A stretch of 64,000 nt of DNA from contig OY725488.1 of NCBI GenBank assembly GCA_963281255.1, positions 1,835,986 to 1,899,985 on the forward strand, written 5' to 3'. Position 1 is the first letter of the stretch. Each line of letters begins with the position of its first letter. Of this stretch, positions 33,174 through 44,794 are shown piece by piece. This DNA comes from Aphrocallistes beatrix (Eukaryota; Porifera; Hexactinellida; Sceptrulophora; Aphrocallistidae). The notes under the pieces were generated by a model. It searched no databases and was not told where the DNA came from. It worked only from the letters and a program-made list of their open reading frames with translations. Position numbers and translations under genes: made by a program.

Positions 33174-34199
33174 ACCAAAATGAATGGTAAAATACTATTT
33201 ATTCTCGTCAGAAATTACAAAGGTTACGTATATTGTCGTAAAAATTAAATTCTTCGTAATTGTATTATTCCTACACATCATTTCCAAAAATGGCATCACT
33301 CAAGTTATTCCTGAAAGCCTTATCTATGAGATTATACTATCTCTACAAATATTACATGTCATACTTGTTGTATGTTTTCATTATTTTATTTGAATCAAAA
33401 TGATTCAAGGTGGAGCTGTGATGATAATCATATTAGTGAAAAGGTATAAACATTGTATTTTCTATTCCATCAGAATTTGGGGCACAGAAAAGATCTATCA
33501 ATTTCTAAACATAAATGGTATTTATTAAAGATGTGACCAATAAAAACCATCTAGTTATTAACTAAATTGCTAGAAATATATGTACAATAATACGCTGAAC
33601 GGCGATTTTGGTCAAAATAAAAGATTTCGTGAAATCAAACCATTATATTCAGTAAATTAACTATTCATAGACAGTTTATGCATGGCTTCTATACATATTT
33701 AGCACTTTAATTACATCTAAAATGAGTAGATGATGAGAAATCAGATATCGAAAATTGTAAAGAAATTAACCAACCCCAGGTACTTAAAATTGCATCAAAA
33801 AATTTTTTTGATGTCAGGGAATCTAAAAGAATGTGGATTCTGTTAGTAGAAATACCCTATATAATAAAAATATGCACCGTTTGTAATGGCAATTTTTTCA
33901 AAAATTTCGTAACACATTTACACCCGTGAGTGGTATGTTTGTGTCGTTTACTGCTTGACTCGATCATTAACTTGCCTTTCCTCTGTAAATTGTTAAAGCA
34001 ACCTAACGGGTTTTCTCTCAACCATATCAAACTTACAAAAAGAATCTTAGATGGAGAAGTACTGCTCCTCCTTGGCTCCACACGCATCTACCATTACTAT
34101 GCTGGACTGCTGCCAATACGGTTCCATAGGGAAGTAATAACACTGGACCTGTTGGTTAATAATATCAGTTGGGTTTAAGATATTTTTAAGATCACAGCC

Positions 34200-34470
34200 A
34201 GCAGAGAAAGCTGACTTTAGGCATGTGTGTGTCTTTTGACAATGGCTCCACTAAGTTCTGTCCTCAGACGAAAATGTCGGCTCATCATGGAATCATGACG
34301 TCTTTGTCACTTTTTTATAATTAGAAATTTCAGTTTTTCGACTATAACTCGGCGCTTTGACACAAGGTGTCCACCAGATGCCTCTGGTGGACACCTTGTG
34401 TCAGGCAGCTGCGCATCCGAAACAAGTGAAGCGCGCTTGTAATAATAATAATAATAATAATAACAATAAT
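34200..34470 (+). repeat. family A copy with internal deletion and (AAT)n tail
   Basis: The 5' part and the GC-rich hairpin end are joined, with the middle deleted. Hairpin CCAGATGCCTCTGG is flanked by GACACAAGGTGTC. Tail (AAT)n at 34441-34472. I see nothing in 34480-34890. Confidence 0.75.
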
Positions 34471-34892
34471 AAATTCTGGGTCGCTGAGAAGATTCAAAAT
34501 GCCCCGCGCAGCACGGGTCGATGTGCCCCATCATTTAAATGAAAAGATAATTTTGGATATTAAAGAAATTTTGAATGTTTACAACAGAATGCTACTTTAA
34601 CAAATAGTGACCACGTAATTAAATTTTCTCAATTTGGCTATAAAATGTAATATCCCGGTATCCCAAGAAGGTTAAAACTATGCTTGACTTCGTGAGGGCC
34701 TCGCATGAGAATTATCGCAAATACCAAATCTGCGAACGGTGATATCAAAGGAGACACGAGTTCGGCTAATTGCGATGAAAACTGTGAATAATTGACATAT
34801 TTTCTCGCGAAACACAAACGTGGCACGAAACATTTTTAGCAAATAGTCAAAACCACGAACGGCTCCTGTTAATGATATCTACGATAAATATG

Positions 34893-35435
34893 TTGATACC
34901 TATTAATCATTACTATTAAAACTCGATTATTGTATATATATATCTGTACGAATTGATTGAAGAAACTGCCGGGCGCAGAAGGCTGATTTTTGGCATGTGG
35001 GAGTTTTTTGGCTATGGCTCCAGTAAGTTCTGAGTTCAGAGAAAAAAGTCGACTCATCATGGAATTATGACGTCATTGTCACATTTTTAAAAGTTAAGCA
35101 ACACAGTTATTCGGGCATAACTCAGCCATTATAGGAGATAGAAGGCTGAAATTTTAATAGAATCTGTATACTAACATAGCTCACATATGATGCGACTTTC
35201 ATCAAAAAATGATGACTCATCACTTTGTTATGACGTCATCATTACGCATCAAAATTTTAAAATTGACAAATTTGGTGATTTTTCGAGTGATTTCGATTTT
35301 AAAACTAAGATGGACATATTTACAGATGATATCCCCCTTATAATTAACCAATGTCACCTCCAGGCGACCGATGGGAGCCTCCGGCGGACACAAAGTGTCC
35401 GCCAGCCGCGGAGCGCAAGCAAGCGAAGCGCGCTT
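34893..35435 (+). repeat. family A, complete forward copy
   Basis: Starts with terminal repeat TTACTATTAAAACTCGATTA and ends GAAGCGCGCTTGT. I see no feature in 35436-35840. Confidence 0.85.
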
Positions 35436-35844
35436 GTTACTGTTAATTTAGATTGGAAGTGGTTTTGTATTTACATCCAATTCATGCTTCCTTCTGACTT
35501 TTGTTAGCTATTTCGCCCTATCTGGACATGACCCCTTTAACCTATGGGCCCTGGGCAGTGCCCCGCTGCCCCTCCCACTCGTAAGCACTGACTTCAGTTT
35601 ACTTTTGAGTACTATAAAGGTCTTCATATCTAAATTTCCTGATTATGCGCTAAAAACTTATTAATCATCGAATAATGCAATGAAACAAATTCAAATACGA
35701 ATTTACAGCAGCAAACAAGATCATTGCATATCATATATCAATAAATTACAGTAGATTTTTCCGTGCGGGAAATAGGGAGTCTAATATATATACGGGTTCC
35801 CGGGACAGCAACACTAACATATACATGTAATATATATTATATAT

Positions 35845-36456
35845 ATTTCTCTGTAACTAATTGATTTAAGAAGCTGCCAGGGACAGAAAGCTTTTTTTGG
35901 CATATGGGAGTTTTTTTGGCTAAGGCTCCACTAAGTTCAGACGAAAATATCGACTCATCATGGAATTATGACATAATTGTCACCTTTTTGATAATTAGAA
36001 AATCCAGTTTTTGACTATAACTCAGTTATTTTAGGTGATAGAAGGCTGAATTTTAATAGAATGTATAGATGAATATTCATCCATGATACAACTATCGTCA
36101 AAAAATGATAACTGATCACTGTTATGACGTCATAATTATTCATCAAAAGTTGAAAATTTAAAATCGAGTGATATCGATTATTGCAGCAATACAGACGCAT
36201 TTAGAGATGTTATCTACATTATAATTCATCAATGTGAGCCTAAGCGTCCAAAGGACGCCTCTGGAGGACACTTTGTGTCCGCCAACCGCCAGCGCAAGCA
36301 AGTGAAGCCCGCTTGTATTGATTATAACATCAAGAAAAATGTATTGAGATTTTGTCTACCTTATAATTAATCATTGTGACCCTAGGCACCCAAAGTAGCC
36401 TATGGGGTGGACACAAAGTGCCCGCCACCCGCGCAGCGCAAGCAAGTGATGCGCGT
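35845..36456 (+). repeat. family A copy plus a second 3' fragment
   Basis: A full core at 35845-36316 is followed by another 3' end at 36326-36456 ending GCGTTTGT, then (AAT)n, where LINE copy 3 starts. Confidence 0.8.
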
Positions 36457-36945
36457 TTGTAATAATAATAAAATATACATTCATATAGCGCAGATTCCTA
36501 ATAAAATGTGTGCTGTACAATTAAATAATGATGGGTATGTATATGTATGAAAGCATGTATGTCCATGTATATGTATATACGTATGTAGTATGTTAGTATT
36601 GTATGTATATGCGTTGAAATTAATTTAAGACGTTTATATTAGTGTTTAATTAATAAGTGACTGTGGGGTGTGTGATACGGAAAAAGGTTTTAAGTAGTTT
36701 TAAAGAAGGGGAATTTACCTTGAGAACAAAGAAGTTGGCGAGTTCCTGAGGAAGAGTAGCCTTATTAGCATGTAGTAGGCCCTGTTGCTTGCGTAAGTCG
36801 AGCAGTGAGTTAGCATTACGGAAGAGTGAGCGATGGTCATGAAAGAACTGATTGATCCAATCAGATTGGAAACTGCGACGTTCCCTATTCATCAGGTGAG
36901 TCATAAGATTCCTCTGTTACTTGAATTCAGCCAGACGGTCAGAGC

Positions 36946-39900
36946 CAGTGGCGTAGCTAGGGGGGGCAGGGGGGCGGGCCGCCCCGGGCGGCGCTTAATA
37001 GGGGGCGGCACTTGACCTTGTGTTTCATAAAATATAGATATTGGTAACTGAATTTTTCCAAGGTATTTTGAATTTGAACATGCTTTCTCAGCTAATACGA
37101 GTAAGAATAGTATTTTAACTTAATTTCAAATATGAAATTCTAATGGTTTTGTCTATTCATGAATCCTTAATTGAGTAAGTAATATATATATTCTTCCTAA
37201 ATTAGTTTGATATTTACTATGCAACATATTGCGGTAATAGTGATTCAATTGATTATTGTTTATTAATGAAGCCATTAGTTACCAATTACAATACTCAGTT
37301 CTACAATATGAAGTACAGTAGTATATACGTAGTACGTAAGACCTTTAAATTGATGCATTACTACACAGTCTACACTGTGTTATTTCTAAGTCGAACAATA
37401 TATAGTATATTAGCGAGTTTTATTGTGTCTTTACCCAAAGAAATACTATGAATAGTAATAAAAGGCAGAAGCTCAGCGGTGCAGCTTACAGAAAACAAAA
37501 AAAACAGCGAGATGCAGAGATCAAACTCTCCGCTGGGACAATGAGCCAATTTTTGATCCATTCAGAAGTTGTACCCTTAACTCCAGCTCCTGATCTAGAA
37601 CCTTCAATAACTTCTACATTCGATGAGACAGTGCTCTCACAGATTAATAGGAGGGATACTTCCGAAGATGGAGGCTCGGAATCTGAGTTCGATTCAGAGT
37701 CTAACCCAACAATTGAATCTTATTCAGAAATTGATTGTGTTCAACAGAGTGCTGATATAGAACCTGAACTATTCACTGATGCTGGAGTCTGGAATATTCC
37801 ATTATCCGATGCAATTCGAGTTGAAATCGTGTTACGTCGACCATATAGTCTTCAAAACAAGAATGGGCCATTTAAATCTAGAAAAGTATGGTGCAAACCC
37901 AAAGGGAGAAGTGAGAACTCTCAGCAAGGATTGGTTTTACGGCAAGCTTGAAAACAGGGAGAGAGTATCCAGATCATGGATGTTGTACTCCCCCTCTAAC
38001 GGATGTCTCTACTGTTTCTGCTGTTCTCGTTTACTCGGTTAACGAATCATGCTCAAAGTGACTTTGTAATCAAAGGGTTCCAAACCTAGTGGAAACTAAA
38101 TCCAAAAGTGGTTGAACATGAAAGAAGCGTCGAACACTACATAGCATTTGACGAGTGGAAAGAAATGGCGATGCGATTAGACAATGGTCAAACTTTGGAC
38201 AAGAGCCTGCAAATGGAATTAGATGCTGAAATAAAGAAATGGGTCAATATTATATATCGCATTGTAGATGTGATTCTGTATTTAGTCAAACAAAATTTAT
38301 CGCTTCGTGGTCACAGAGAATCCCTGGATGAAGATGGGAATCATGGAAACTTCCTTGAACTAATAAAGCTCCTTTCTAAGTACGACCTGTGTTACGAGAA
38401 CATGTTACACACATACGTTTAGCTACGACGAAAATGCCACTCTCGTATTTGAGTCCGATGATTCAAAATGAATTTATTGCATTGCTCGCTAGTCAGGTGA
38501 GGCAGAAAATTGTTAAAGATATCAAAGATGCTAAGTATTATGCCATAATGTTTGATAGTACACCTGATTTGTCTCACACGGACCAAATGAGCCAAATCAT
38601 CCGCTATGTTGAAATAAGGGCTTAACTGTACAAGTGGTGGAATCTTTCATCGATTTTATTCCCACACAAAGGAAAACCGCCAAAGAAATTACTCAAACTA
38701 TCCTTAAAAAACTTAGCGATGATGGATTGCCAATTGAAGAGAACCATGGGCAAGGGTATGACAATGCGGCCACCATGGCTGGAATCCACATGGGTGTGCA
38801 ACAACAGAGTCGAAATATGAACCCGAAAGCTGAATTTGTGGCATGTGCGAATCATAGTTTGAATCTAGCTGGTGTTCATGCAGCAGGGGTTTCAGTTCGC
38901 TCGATCACTTTCTTTGGAACAGTAGAAATAATATACTCCTTCTTTTCTTCATCTACTCATCGATGGGATATAATGAATGCACACATACCGAAGGTTCTAA
39001 AACGAATAGTAGAAACTCGTTGGAGTGCCAGGAATGATTCAGTAAAGGTAATTTACTCCCATTTCGACAATGTTATTGAAGCTTTGGAACAATTGACTGG
39101 AATAGAAGAGAACTCTTATACAAGGGGAGACGCGCACTTAATCACTACAAGTCTAACCACATTTCCATTTTTATGTTACCTTGGATTATGGGGCAAAATA
39201 CTACCTGAAGTGGATGATGTTCAGAAATATCTTCAGAAAAAGGGACTTAGTTTGGATCAAACTATTACTAAGATTCATGCACTTCGACGATTTCTTGACG
39301 AGGAAGGAGAGCGACAAGTTGACGATGCCATTTTTTATGCATTCACCAAATGCAAAGAAATGGATATATCCATAACAAGACGCATAAGGAAGAGAAAAAG
39401 TATGTATGGCGAGAAAACTGGAGGTGAAGAAAATACTTTACAGGAAGAGCTTCGAAAGGATATGCTACAAGTTGTTGGCAAGTTGTGGGAGGAAATTAAT
39501 CGCCGCTTTGACCAGATGCATATGATCAATCAGAGATTTGGATTCACTCAATTTAGCATTCTGATGAATCCTGAACGTACTGAACTCATTGAACAGAAAA
39601 TTGATGCACTAGTTGCTATTTACGATGAACTAGATGGTGCAGAGTTGAAGACAGAAGTGGGTAGATTTAGGTGGTATATAAAAAGTTATAATGAGAATAA
39701 CCAGGTTATAGGGGGAGAGAACCTTACAGCTCTAGGAGTTTTGCAGTGGATGGTCAAATGGGGTTTTACAGAGTCACTTCCAATCTTTCCATCGTTATAC
39801 GAATATTTCTCACCATGTGTGTCAGTATTGCCAGCTGTGAAAGGAGTTTTTCTAAATTGAAACTCATAAAAACATACCTCAGATCGACAATGAATCAAGC

Positions 39901-40193
39901 GCGACTCACAAACTTGGCGTGCTTGTCAATAGAAAGGGACATAACTGAAGGGTTGAATTTTGATGAAGTAATAAAAGATTTCGCTTCAATGAAAGTTAGA
40001 AAGAAGAGTTTCTGAAAATATGAACGATATTTACTTACACTGATTCTAGTTATGTATTACAACAATATTAGTAAATGAATAAACAATAAAAAAATTAAGT
40101 TAATACACTAGCCATGTGGAGGTAGAAATATGTGTTGAGGGGCGGCATGAAATACATCCGCCCCGGGCGGCATAGGTGTAAGCTACTCCTCTG
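36946..40193 (+). mobile_element. hAT transposon, 3.2 kb, with 8-bp target duplication
   Basis: The termini CAGTGGCGTAGCTAGG and (complement) CAGAGGAGTAGCTTAC are flanked by exact GTCAGAGC at 36938-36945 and 40194-40201. Subterminal GGCCGCCCCGGGCGGC-type GC-rich motifs are near both ends. LINE copy 2 shows the uninterrupted sequence at the same place (about 48290). Confidence 0.95.
37448..40012 (+). pseudogene. hAT transposase (ZMYM/TTF-type), five frameshifts
   Basis: The N-terminal ORF 37448-37951 starts MNSNKRQKLSGAAYRKQKK and includes an acidic/Ser stretch. Then the TTF-like zinc module appears in another frame: SRSWMLYSPSNGCLYCFCC (about 37965-38035). A DUF4371-like region follows (SVEHYIAFDEWKEMAMRL ... 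NLSLRGHRESL ... GNFLELIKLLSKYD), then SPMIQNEFIALLASQV and AKYYAIMFDSTPDLSHTDQM with the first catalytic Asp. ORF 38634-39860 holds GQGYDNAATMAGIHMGVQQQ, ANHSLNLAGVHA and TRWSAR. The C-terminal dimerisation motif VSIASCERSFSKLKLIKTYL lies at 39820-39890 and the protein ends at 40012. Frames change about five times and one TAG interrupts, so the protein cannot be made. All domains are present and in order, so the element decayed after inserting whole. It was a full cut-and-paste transposase of the ZMYM1-like hAT group. Confidence 0.85.
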
Positions 40194-40891
40194 GTCAGAG
40201 CCATTAGACTGTCGCCACTTCCGTTCAGCCATCCTTCTCGCTCGCTTGGCTTGCTTGAGTTGGCTGATTCGCATGCTGGATAATAATTAGAAAACGCAGG
40301 ATCTCGGAGAATTGAATGTACTCAGGCGGGATGTCAACATGAATGTTGAAGTCTCCGGTTATTATTAAAGGCTCATGGTTTCACGGAGAGGTTTCACGGA
40401 GAGATAAAAACGGTTCAAGGAAGGTAGAAATAGAGACAGGAAAGGCTTCTTGAGTATGGAGGCCTCTATATTAAGATGGAGATGACCACTTGGGGAATAT
40501 TTATTCTGATTTGTTAACGTAACACAATTGTAAGGTATTATCTCAGGAAATGTAAATGCACACTCCCTTTTCGTCTGTGAGGGGATTATATTTCCCATAA
40601 TTTATCTATAATCCGACCTAAAATACCTCCTACTTGATAGATTGGATTCTTTATAAATCTTGGTCTGAAATACAAGAACATTCAGTACTTATTTACTATA
40701 AAGAGTGTACATAATCGGCAATCTATCGAAAACATAATATATAAATACACAAGCATACATAAGAAAAGTTTACATATTCCCCAACAGTGTGAATTCGGAG
40801 GTTCCAATACTTTAATCTGGGAATTTAAATAATCCCTCTGTATTTTAATATAATTTTGTATTTCTGAGAATAAATTTGAAATTTTCTTTAG

Positions 40892-40964
40892 GAAAAATCA
40901 TATATTCCATCATGCGTTACTGGATTACTATTTTGTAAAGATGAAACATGGATACATTGCAATG
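40892..40964 (+). CDS. candidate 73-bp host exon, Cys-containing
   Basis: Preceded by AAATTTTCTTTAG and followed by GTGAGT, consensus splice sites with a pyrimidine-rich tract. In the frame starting at the first base it reads EKSYIPSCVTGLLFC then KDETWIHCN with a phase-1 end; a second frame is also open. Three closely spaced Cys suggest an extracellular module, but 24 residues are too few to name a family. No neighbouring exon was found; flanks at 40600-40890 and 40965-41087 show nothing else. Confidence 0.35.
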
Positions 40965-41087
40965 GTGAGTAATTCTGTCTATGCATCTATAACAGGGGGT
41001 GTAGACTCTGGATGAGGAATGGTCGAGCTTATGGTCTTTGACCCAAGATTGATAGGATCATTTTGAACAAACCTCGATTGATCCTTA

Positions 41088-41720
41088 CTATTAAAACTCG
41101 ACTAATGTGTATTTATATATATAAAGCGCGCTTCGCATGCTTGCGCTGGGTGGCTGGCAGACACTTTGTGTCCGCTCGAGGCGCACTGCGAGCGCCTGAG
41201 GTTACATTAGTTAATCATAAGGGATAAAACATCTCTAAATACGTCTGTCCTACTGTTATAATCGATATCGCACGAAAAATCACCCAATTTGTCAATTTTT
41301 AAAATTTTGATGCGTAATGATGACGTCATAACAGAGTGATCAGTCATCATTTTTAGATGATAGTTGTATCATGTGTGAGATATATTAATATACATATTCT
41401 ATTTAAATTTCATCCTTCTATCGCCTAAAATGGCTGAGTTATAGTCGAAAAACAGAAATTTCTAATTGTAAAATGGTGACGATGGCGTCATAATTCCATG
41501 AAGAGTCAACATTTTCGTCTGAACTCAGAACTTAGTGGAACCATAGAAAAAAGACTCCCGCATGCCAAAAATTAGCTTTCTGCCCCTGGCAGTTTCTTCA
41601 ATCAATTCGTTACAGATATATATATATATCCGGACTATTAAAACTCGATTAATGTTTGGTTGTTTGTTTGTGTATATAATATACAAGCGCGCTTCGCTTG
41701 CTTGCGCTGCGCTGCTGGCA
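41088..41720 (-). repeat. two family A copies, reversed
   Basis: 41088-41625 is a near-complete reverse copy beginning with CCTTACTATTAAAACTCGAC. 41632-41720 restarts with ACTATTAAAACTCGATTAAT and the GC-rich end. Confidence 0.8.
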
Positions 41721-41855
41721 AACACATATATTAGGATAGAAGTAATGAACTGAAATCTTAATATACTTGTAAAACGCATACATGCATAGAAGGTGCAATA
41801 TTAAATTAACAGAAGTAATCAAACTATAATAATGAGTCTATGTACCCATTGACAA

Positions 41856-42696
41856 TTACTTATTAGGACAGTTTAGGCTACTGTGACACCTGCTATTGCA
41901 CTGTAGCCTAGCTTTATAGCATTGGCATCTATTGGTCTGGCATTTCTTAGAACTTTGACAGTTGCATTTAGTGAAGCCTTGACCTCCTGTTGCAGATTCT
42001 GCAATAACTGCAGATCTTGATGAAACGGACTGCTCCTGGTTAACATGATCCAAGGTTAACAATTTCTGTGGGCAAAGATCAAACTGATTGCGGGAATATA
42101 AACCTTTTAGGATTCCAGATTTCACTGCAATCTTGTACTGATCACTCTCATCCCTGTACAGAATGACGCCTAGAATGTTCCTGGGGTCTCCTCTTCCACG
42201 ATCTACAGAGGGAATTGGAACAACTACATTATCTCCAGGGCTTCCAGGTTTGCATAGGATGTGGCTGCGGTTTACCATCCTCTCTGCTTGTGATATTTGC
42301 CCGGCACTGGCCTCTATACTCCTCTTCTTGATCTCCTTCTTGTGCTCCTCCACAACTGCAACTTCATCAGTTACTAGGTGAGGAGAGTCAAGGAGATGCA
42401 GGGATGGAAGCTCAGGAGAGGCTGGTGGCTGAGATGATGGCAGGTCATCAGATGGCTCAGAGGAGGCAGGCTGGTTGGTGGTCAGTAGAAGGCCAAGGGG
42501 AGGCTGGTAGCTGAGACGATGCAGGTGCAGTTACTAAAGTAATCAGATCATCTTCAGATTGCATTCTCTCAATGATCTCTTGTGGTAAAGAAGAGGATGT
42601 TAATCCAATACGTTCATCACACCCAAACAAAGCAGAGTAAGGGGAGCATTTAATCCCTGCATGATAGGCTGTGTTCTTCTGAAATTGAACAAACTT
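41856..42696 (-). pseudogene. C-terminal part of a KRBA2/SCAND3-like integrase protein
   Basis: Minus strand. It starts QFQKNTAYHAGIKCSPYSAL then GLTSSSLPQEIIERM, the stretch after the integrase core, and shifts frame once in a Pro/Ser-rich linker near 42500. The main ORF (42353-41856, 165 aa) contains GDNVVVPIPSVDRGRGDPRN, GVILYRDESDQYKIAVKSG and YSRNQFDLCPQKLL, a chromo-like module. It ends in a Cys-rich tail (CNCQSSKKCQTNRCQCYKAR, then LQCNSRCHSSLNC) with CxC pairs, likely zinc-binding. The N-terminal and integrase parts are absent; family A borders it at 42697. The better-preserved reading frame compared with 26.2-27.2 kb suggests it is younger or was under selection longer. Confidence 0.7.
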
Positions 42697-42830
42697 AAGT
42701 GATAAAAGGCTGAAATTTTGATAGTATTTGTATATTAATTTATCTCACATGATACAACTATATCATAAAAAAATGATGACATCACTTTGTTATGACGTCA
42801 TCATCACGCATCAAAAATTTAAAAATGTTG
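42697..42830 (+). repeat. family A internal fragment
   Basis: Forward copy of the AAGGCTGAAATTTTGATAG to TGACGTCATCATCACGCATC segment. Confidence 0.75.
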
Positions 42831-42879
42831 ATCGACAGACCGGTAATGCAGCTCTAGGAAGCGACTCGAATGAACATGA

Positions 42880-43480
42880 AATGTGAATATCGGAATATAT
42901 CGGGAAATACTCATTTTAGGGCATTCCTGGTGTGAAAATTTGGAGTCTAAATATTAAAATACTCTATAATAGCCGTTGAGAGCTCACTTTTAGTTCAAAA
43001 TAAGAATTTTTAAAAGGTGTAAATTATGTGTATATGTATGCATATGCTAGTAACTCATAAAATGTTCTCATTATTTTAAAATGTGAAAATCGGATTCCAC
43101 ATAATAAAATACTCTAGATTAGCCGTTGAGAACTCGCTTTTAACTCAAAATGAAATGTTTCCATAGGTGTGAAAATATGTATTTAAACTTATGTAGTAAC
43201 TCATACCATTCGCATATTATCACTTTTAAAGTGAGAAATCGAAATCAACATATTAAAATATCCTATATTAGCCGTTGAGGACTCGCCTTTAGCTAAATAA
43301 GAATTTTTCAAATGGTGTGAAAATATGTATATACCCATTTTAATAACACTTAAAATATTCATATTATTACTATTAAAGCACGAAAATCGGATCTTACTAG
43401 GTGAAATACCCAACAATAGTCGTTGAGATCTTACTTATATCTTTAAACAAAGTTTTGCAGTGGTGAGGTTAAAATATGAA
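42880..43480. repeat. tandem satellite, unit about 149 bp
   Basis: AGCCGTTGAGAGCTC-type landmarks recur at 42971, 43121, 43270 and 43418, giving a period of 148-150 bp. Four diverged units share AAATACTCTATAATAGCCGT and GGTGTGAAAATATGTATA. Confidence 0.8.
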
Positions 43481-43583
43481 TATATACTTATAAAAATCGG
43501 AAGTGATGGAATTTTGCGAAAAAATGTTGAGTGCACATCTACACCATAAAGAGATCGTGCGAAATTTGGTAAAAATCGGACTG

Positions 43584-43614
<31 letters not shown>

Positions 43615-43820
43615 CATACATACATACATACATACATACATACATACATACATACATACATACATACATACATACATACATACATACATACATACATACA
43701 TACATACATACATACATACATACATACATACATACATACATACATACATACATACATACATACATACATACATACATACATACATACATACATACATACA
43801 TACATACATACATACATACA
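43584..43820. repeat. (CATA)n microsatellite
   Basis: About 59 uninterrupted tetranucleotide units. A hairpin (TTTTTTTCTGGTATTTTCTG and complement) follows at 43821-43875. Confidence 0.98.
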
Positions 43821-43875
43821 CTTTTTTTCTGGTATTTTCTGGTAATATTAGCTACCAGAAAATACCAGAAAAAAA

Positions 43876-44228
43876 GTCAAAAATTGTCAATTTTATAGGT
43901 AGGTAATCTATGTTTCAATTTTTGAGTCATTTGAAATGATGGTTTGATCAAAACTTTATACGGAGTGCGGATTGCTTAACTATTAAGGTATGCTAGCGCA
44001 AAACGGAAAAACCAGACTTTGAGACGTTGTATCTCTGAAAAACTAGACATCGTAATCAATAGGGGTTATCATTGGTTAATTTATCTCCCAAATGAATACA
44101 TGCCCACATAATATATGCCTACATGCCATAAGGGAGTTCATGCAGTTTATTATCAGATATTTAGCGACAAATGTATCAGAAATAAAATTCTGATCATCGA
44201 CCATTACTTCATAGTTTTCGCTTAACCT
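43876..44228 (+). repeat. family B fragment
   Basis: Contains CTTTGAGACGTTGTATCTC and TTTAGCGACAAATGTATCAG blocks. Confidence 0.6.
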
Positions 44229-44790
44229 TACTATTAAAACTCGATTAATGTATATTTATTTATTTATATATAAAGAACTGGCGGGCACAGAAAGCTAATT
44301 TTTGGCATGTGGGAGTCTTTTGGCTATGGCTCCAGTAAGTTCTGAGTTCAGAGCAAAATGTTGACTCATCATGGAATTATGACGTCATTGTCACATTTTT
44401 AAAAGTTAAGCAATACAGTTATTCGAGCATAACTCAGCCATTATAGGAGATAGAAGGCTGAAATTTTAATAGAATCTGTATACTAACATACCTCACTAAT
44501 GATGCAACTATCATCAAAAAATGATGACTCATCACTTTGCTATGGCGTCATCATTACTCATCAAAATTTTAAAAATTGACGAATTTGGTGATTTTTCGTG
44601 CGATATAGATTATAACAGTAGGACAGATGTATTCAGAGATGTTATCTCCCTATTATTAACCAATGTGACCCCAGGCGACCGAAGGCAGCCTCCGGCGGAC
44701 ACAAAGTGTCTGCCAGTCGCGCAGCGCAAGCAAGCGAAGCGCGCTTGTATACATATATACACAAACATTAATCGAGTTTCAATAGTTAAG
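44229..44790 (+). repeat. family A, complete with both terminal repeats
   Basis: Bounded by CCTTACTATTAAAACTCGAT and ATCGAGTTTCAATAGTTAAGG-type inverted repeats. The best example of the full unit (about 560 bp). Confidence 0.9.
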
Positions 44791-44794
44791 GATA

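Larger units (their letters stand above)
28238..33928 (-). mobile_element. RAG1-like DDE transposon with 332-bp TIRs
   Basis: The left TIR 28238-28569 and right TIR 33597-33928 are inverted copies with few differences. They begin CACGGGTGTAAATGTG and end CACATTTACACCCGTG. AGTG is directly duplicated at 28234-28237 and 33929-33932. CAC termini are shared by RAG recombination signals, Transib, Chapaev and CACTA elements; a 4-bp duplication is Chapaev-like, whereas RAG and Transib give 5 bp. Two later insertions (28805-30440 and 30504-30979) lie between the left TIR and the gene; removing them leaves about 3.6 kb. The gene is on the minus strand (31033-33173). Confidence 0.8.
27690..34180. mobile_element. 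outer inverted-repeat pair enclosing the RAG1-like element
   Basis: 27690-27840 and 34027-34180 are inverted copies (AACCAACAGGTCCAGTGTT, GGTAGATGCGT and AGGAGGAGTAGTAC blocks). The symmetry centre differs from that of the RAG1-like element, so this looks like an older non-autonomous element into which the latter inserted. Its own target duplication is not recognised. Confidence 0.5.
36457..40590 (-). pseudogene. CR1/L2-like LINE copy 3, internally deleted and split by hAT
   Basis: The 3' tail (AAT)n and 3' UTR lie at 36457-36720. It then jumps to the linker before RT, read on the minus strand to 36945, and continues at 40202-40590. The RT domain is missing by comparison with copy 2. The hAT element at 36946-40193 separates the parts, with 8-bp duplication GTCAGAGC. 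The linker reads HLMNRERRSFQSDWINQFFH, as in copy 2. Confidence 0.75.

Noticed and set aside
31033..38100. Reassigned stop codons (alternative genetic code)
   Set aside because: In-frame TAA and TAG occur only in genes that also have frameshifts, at varied positions, while other ORFs end normally; decay explains this better.
43435..43898. Long ORFs in several frames across the CATA run
   Set aside because: They are translations of a pure tetranucleotide repeat and carry no protein signal.
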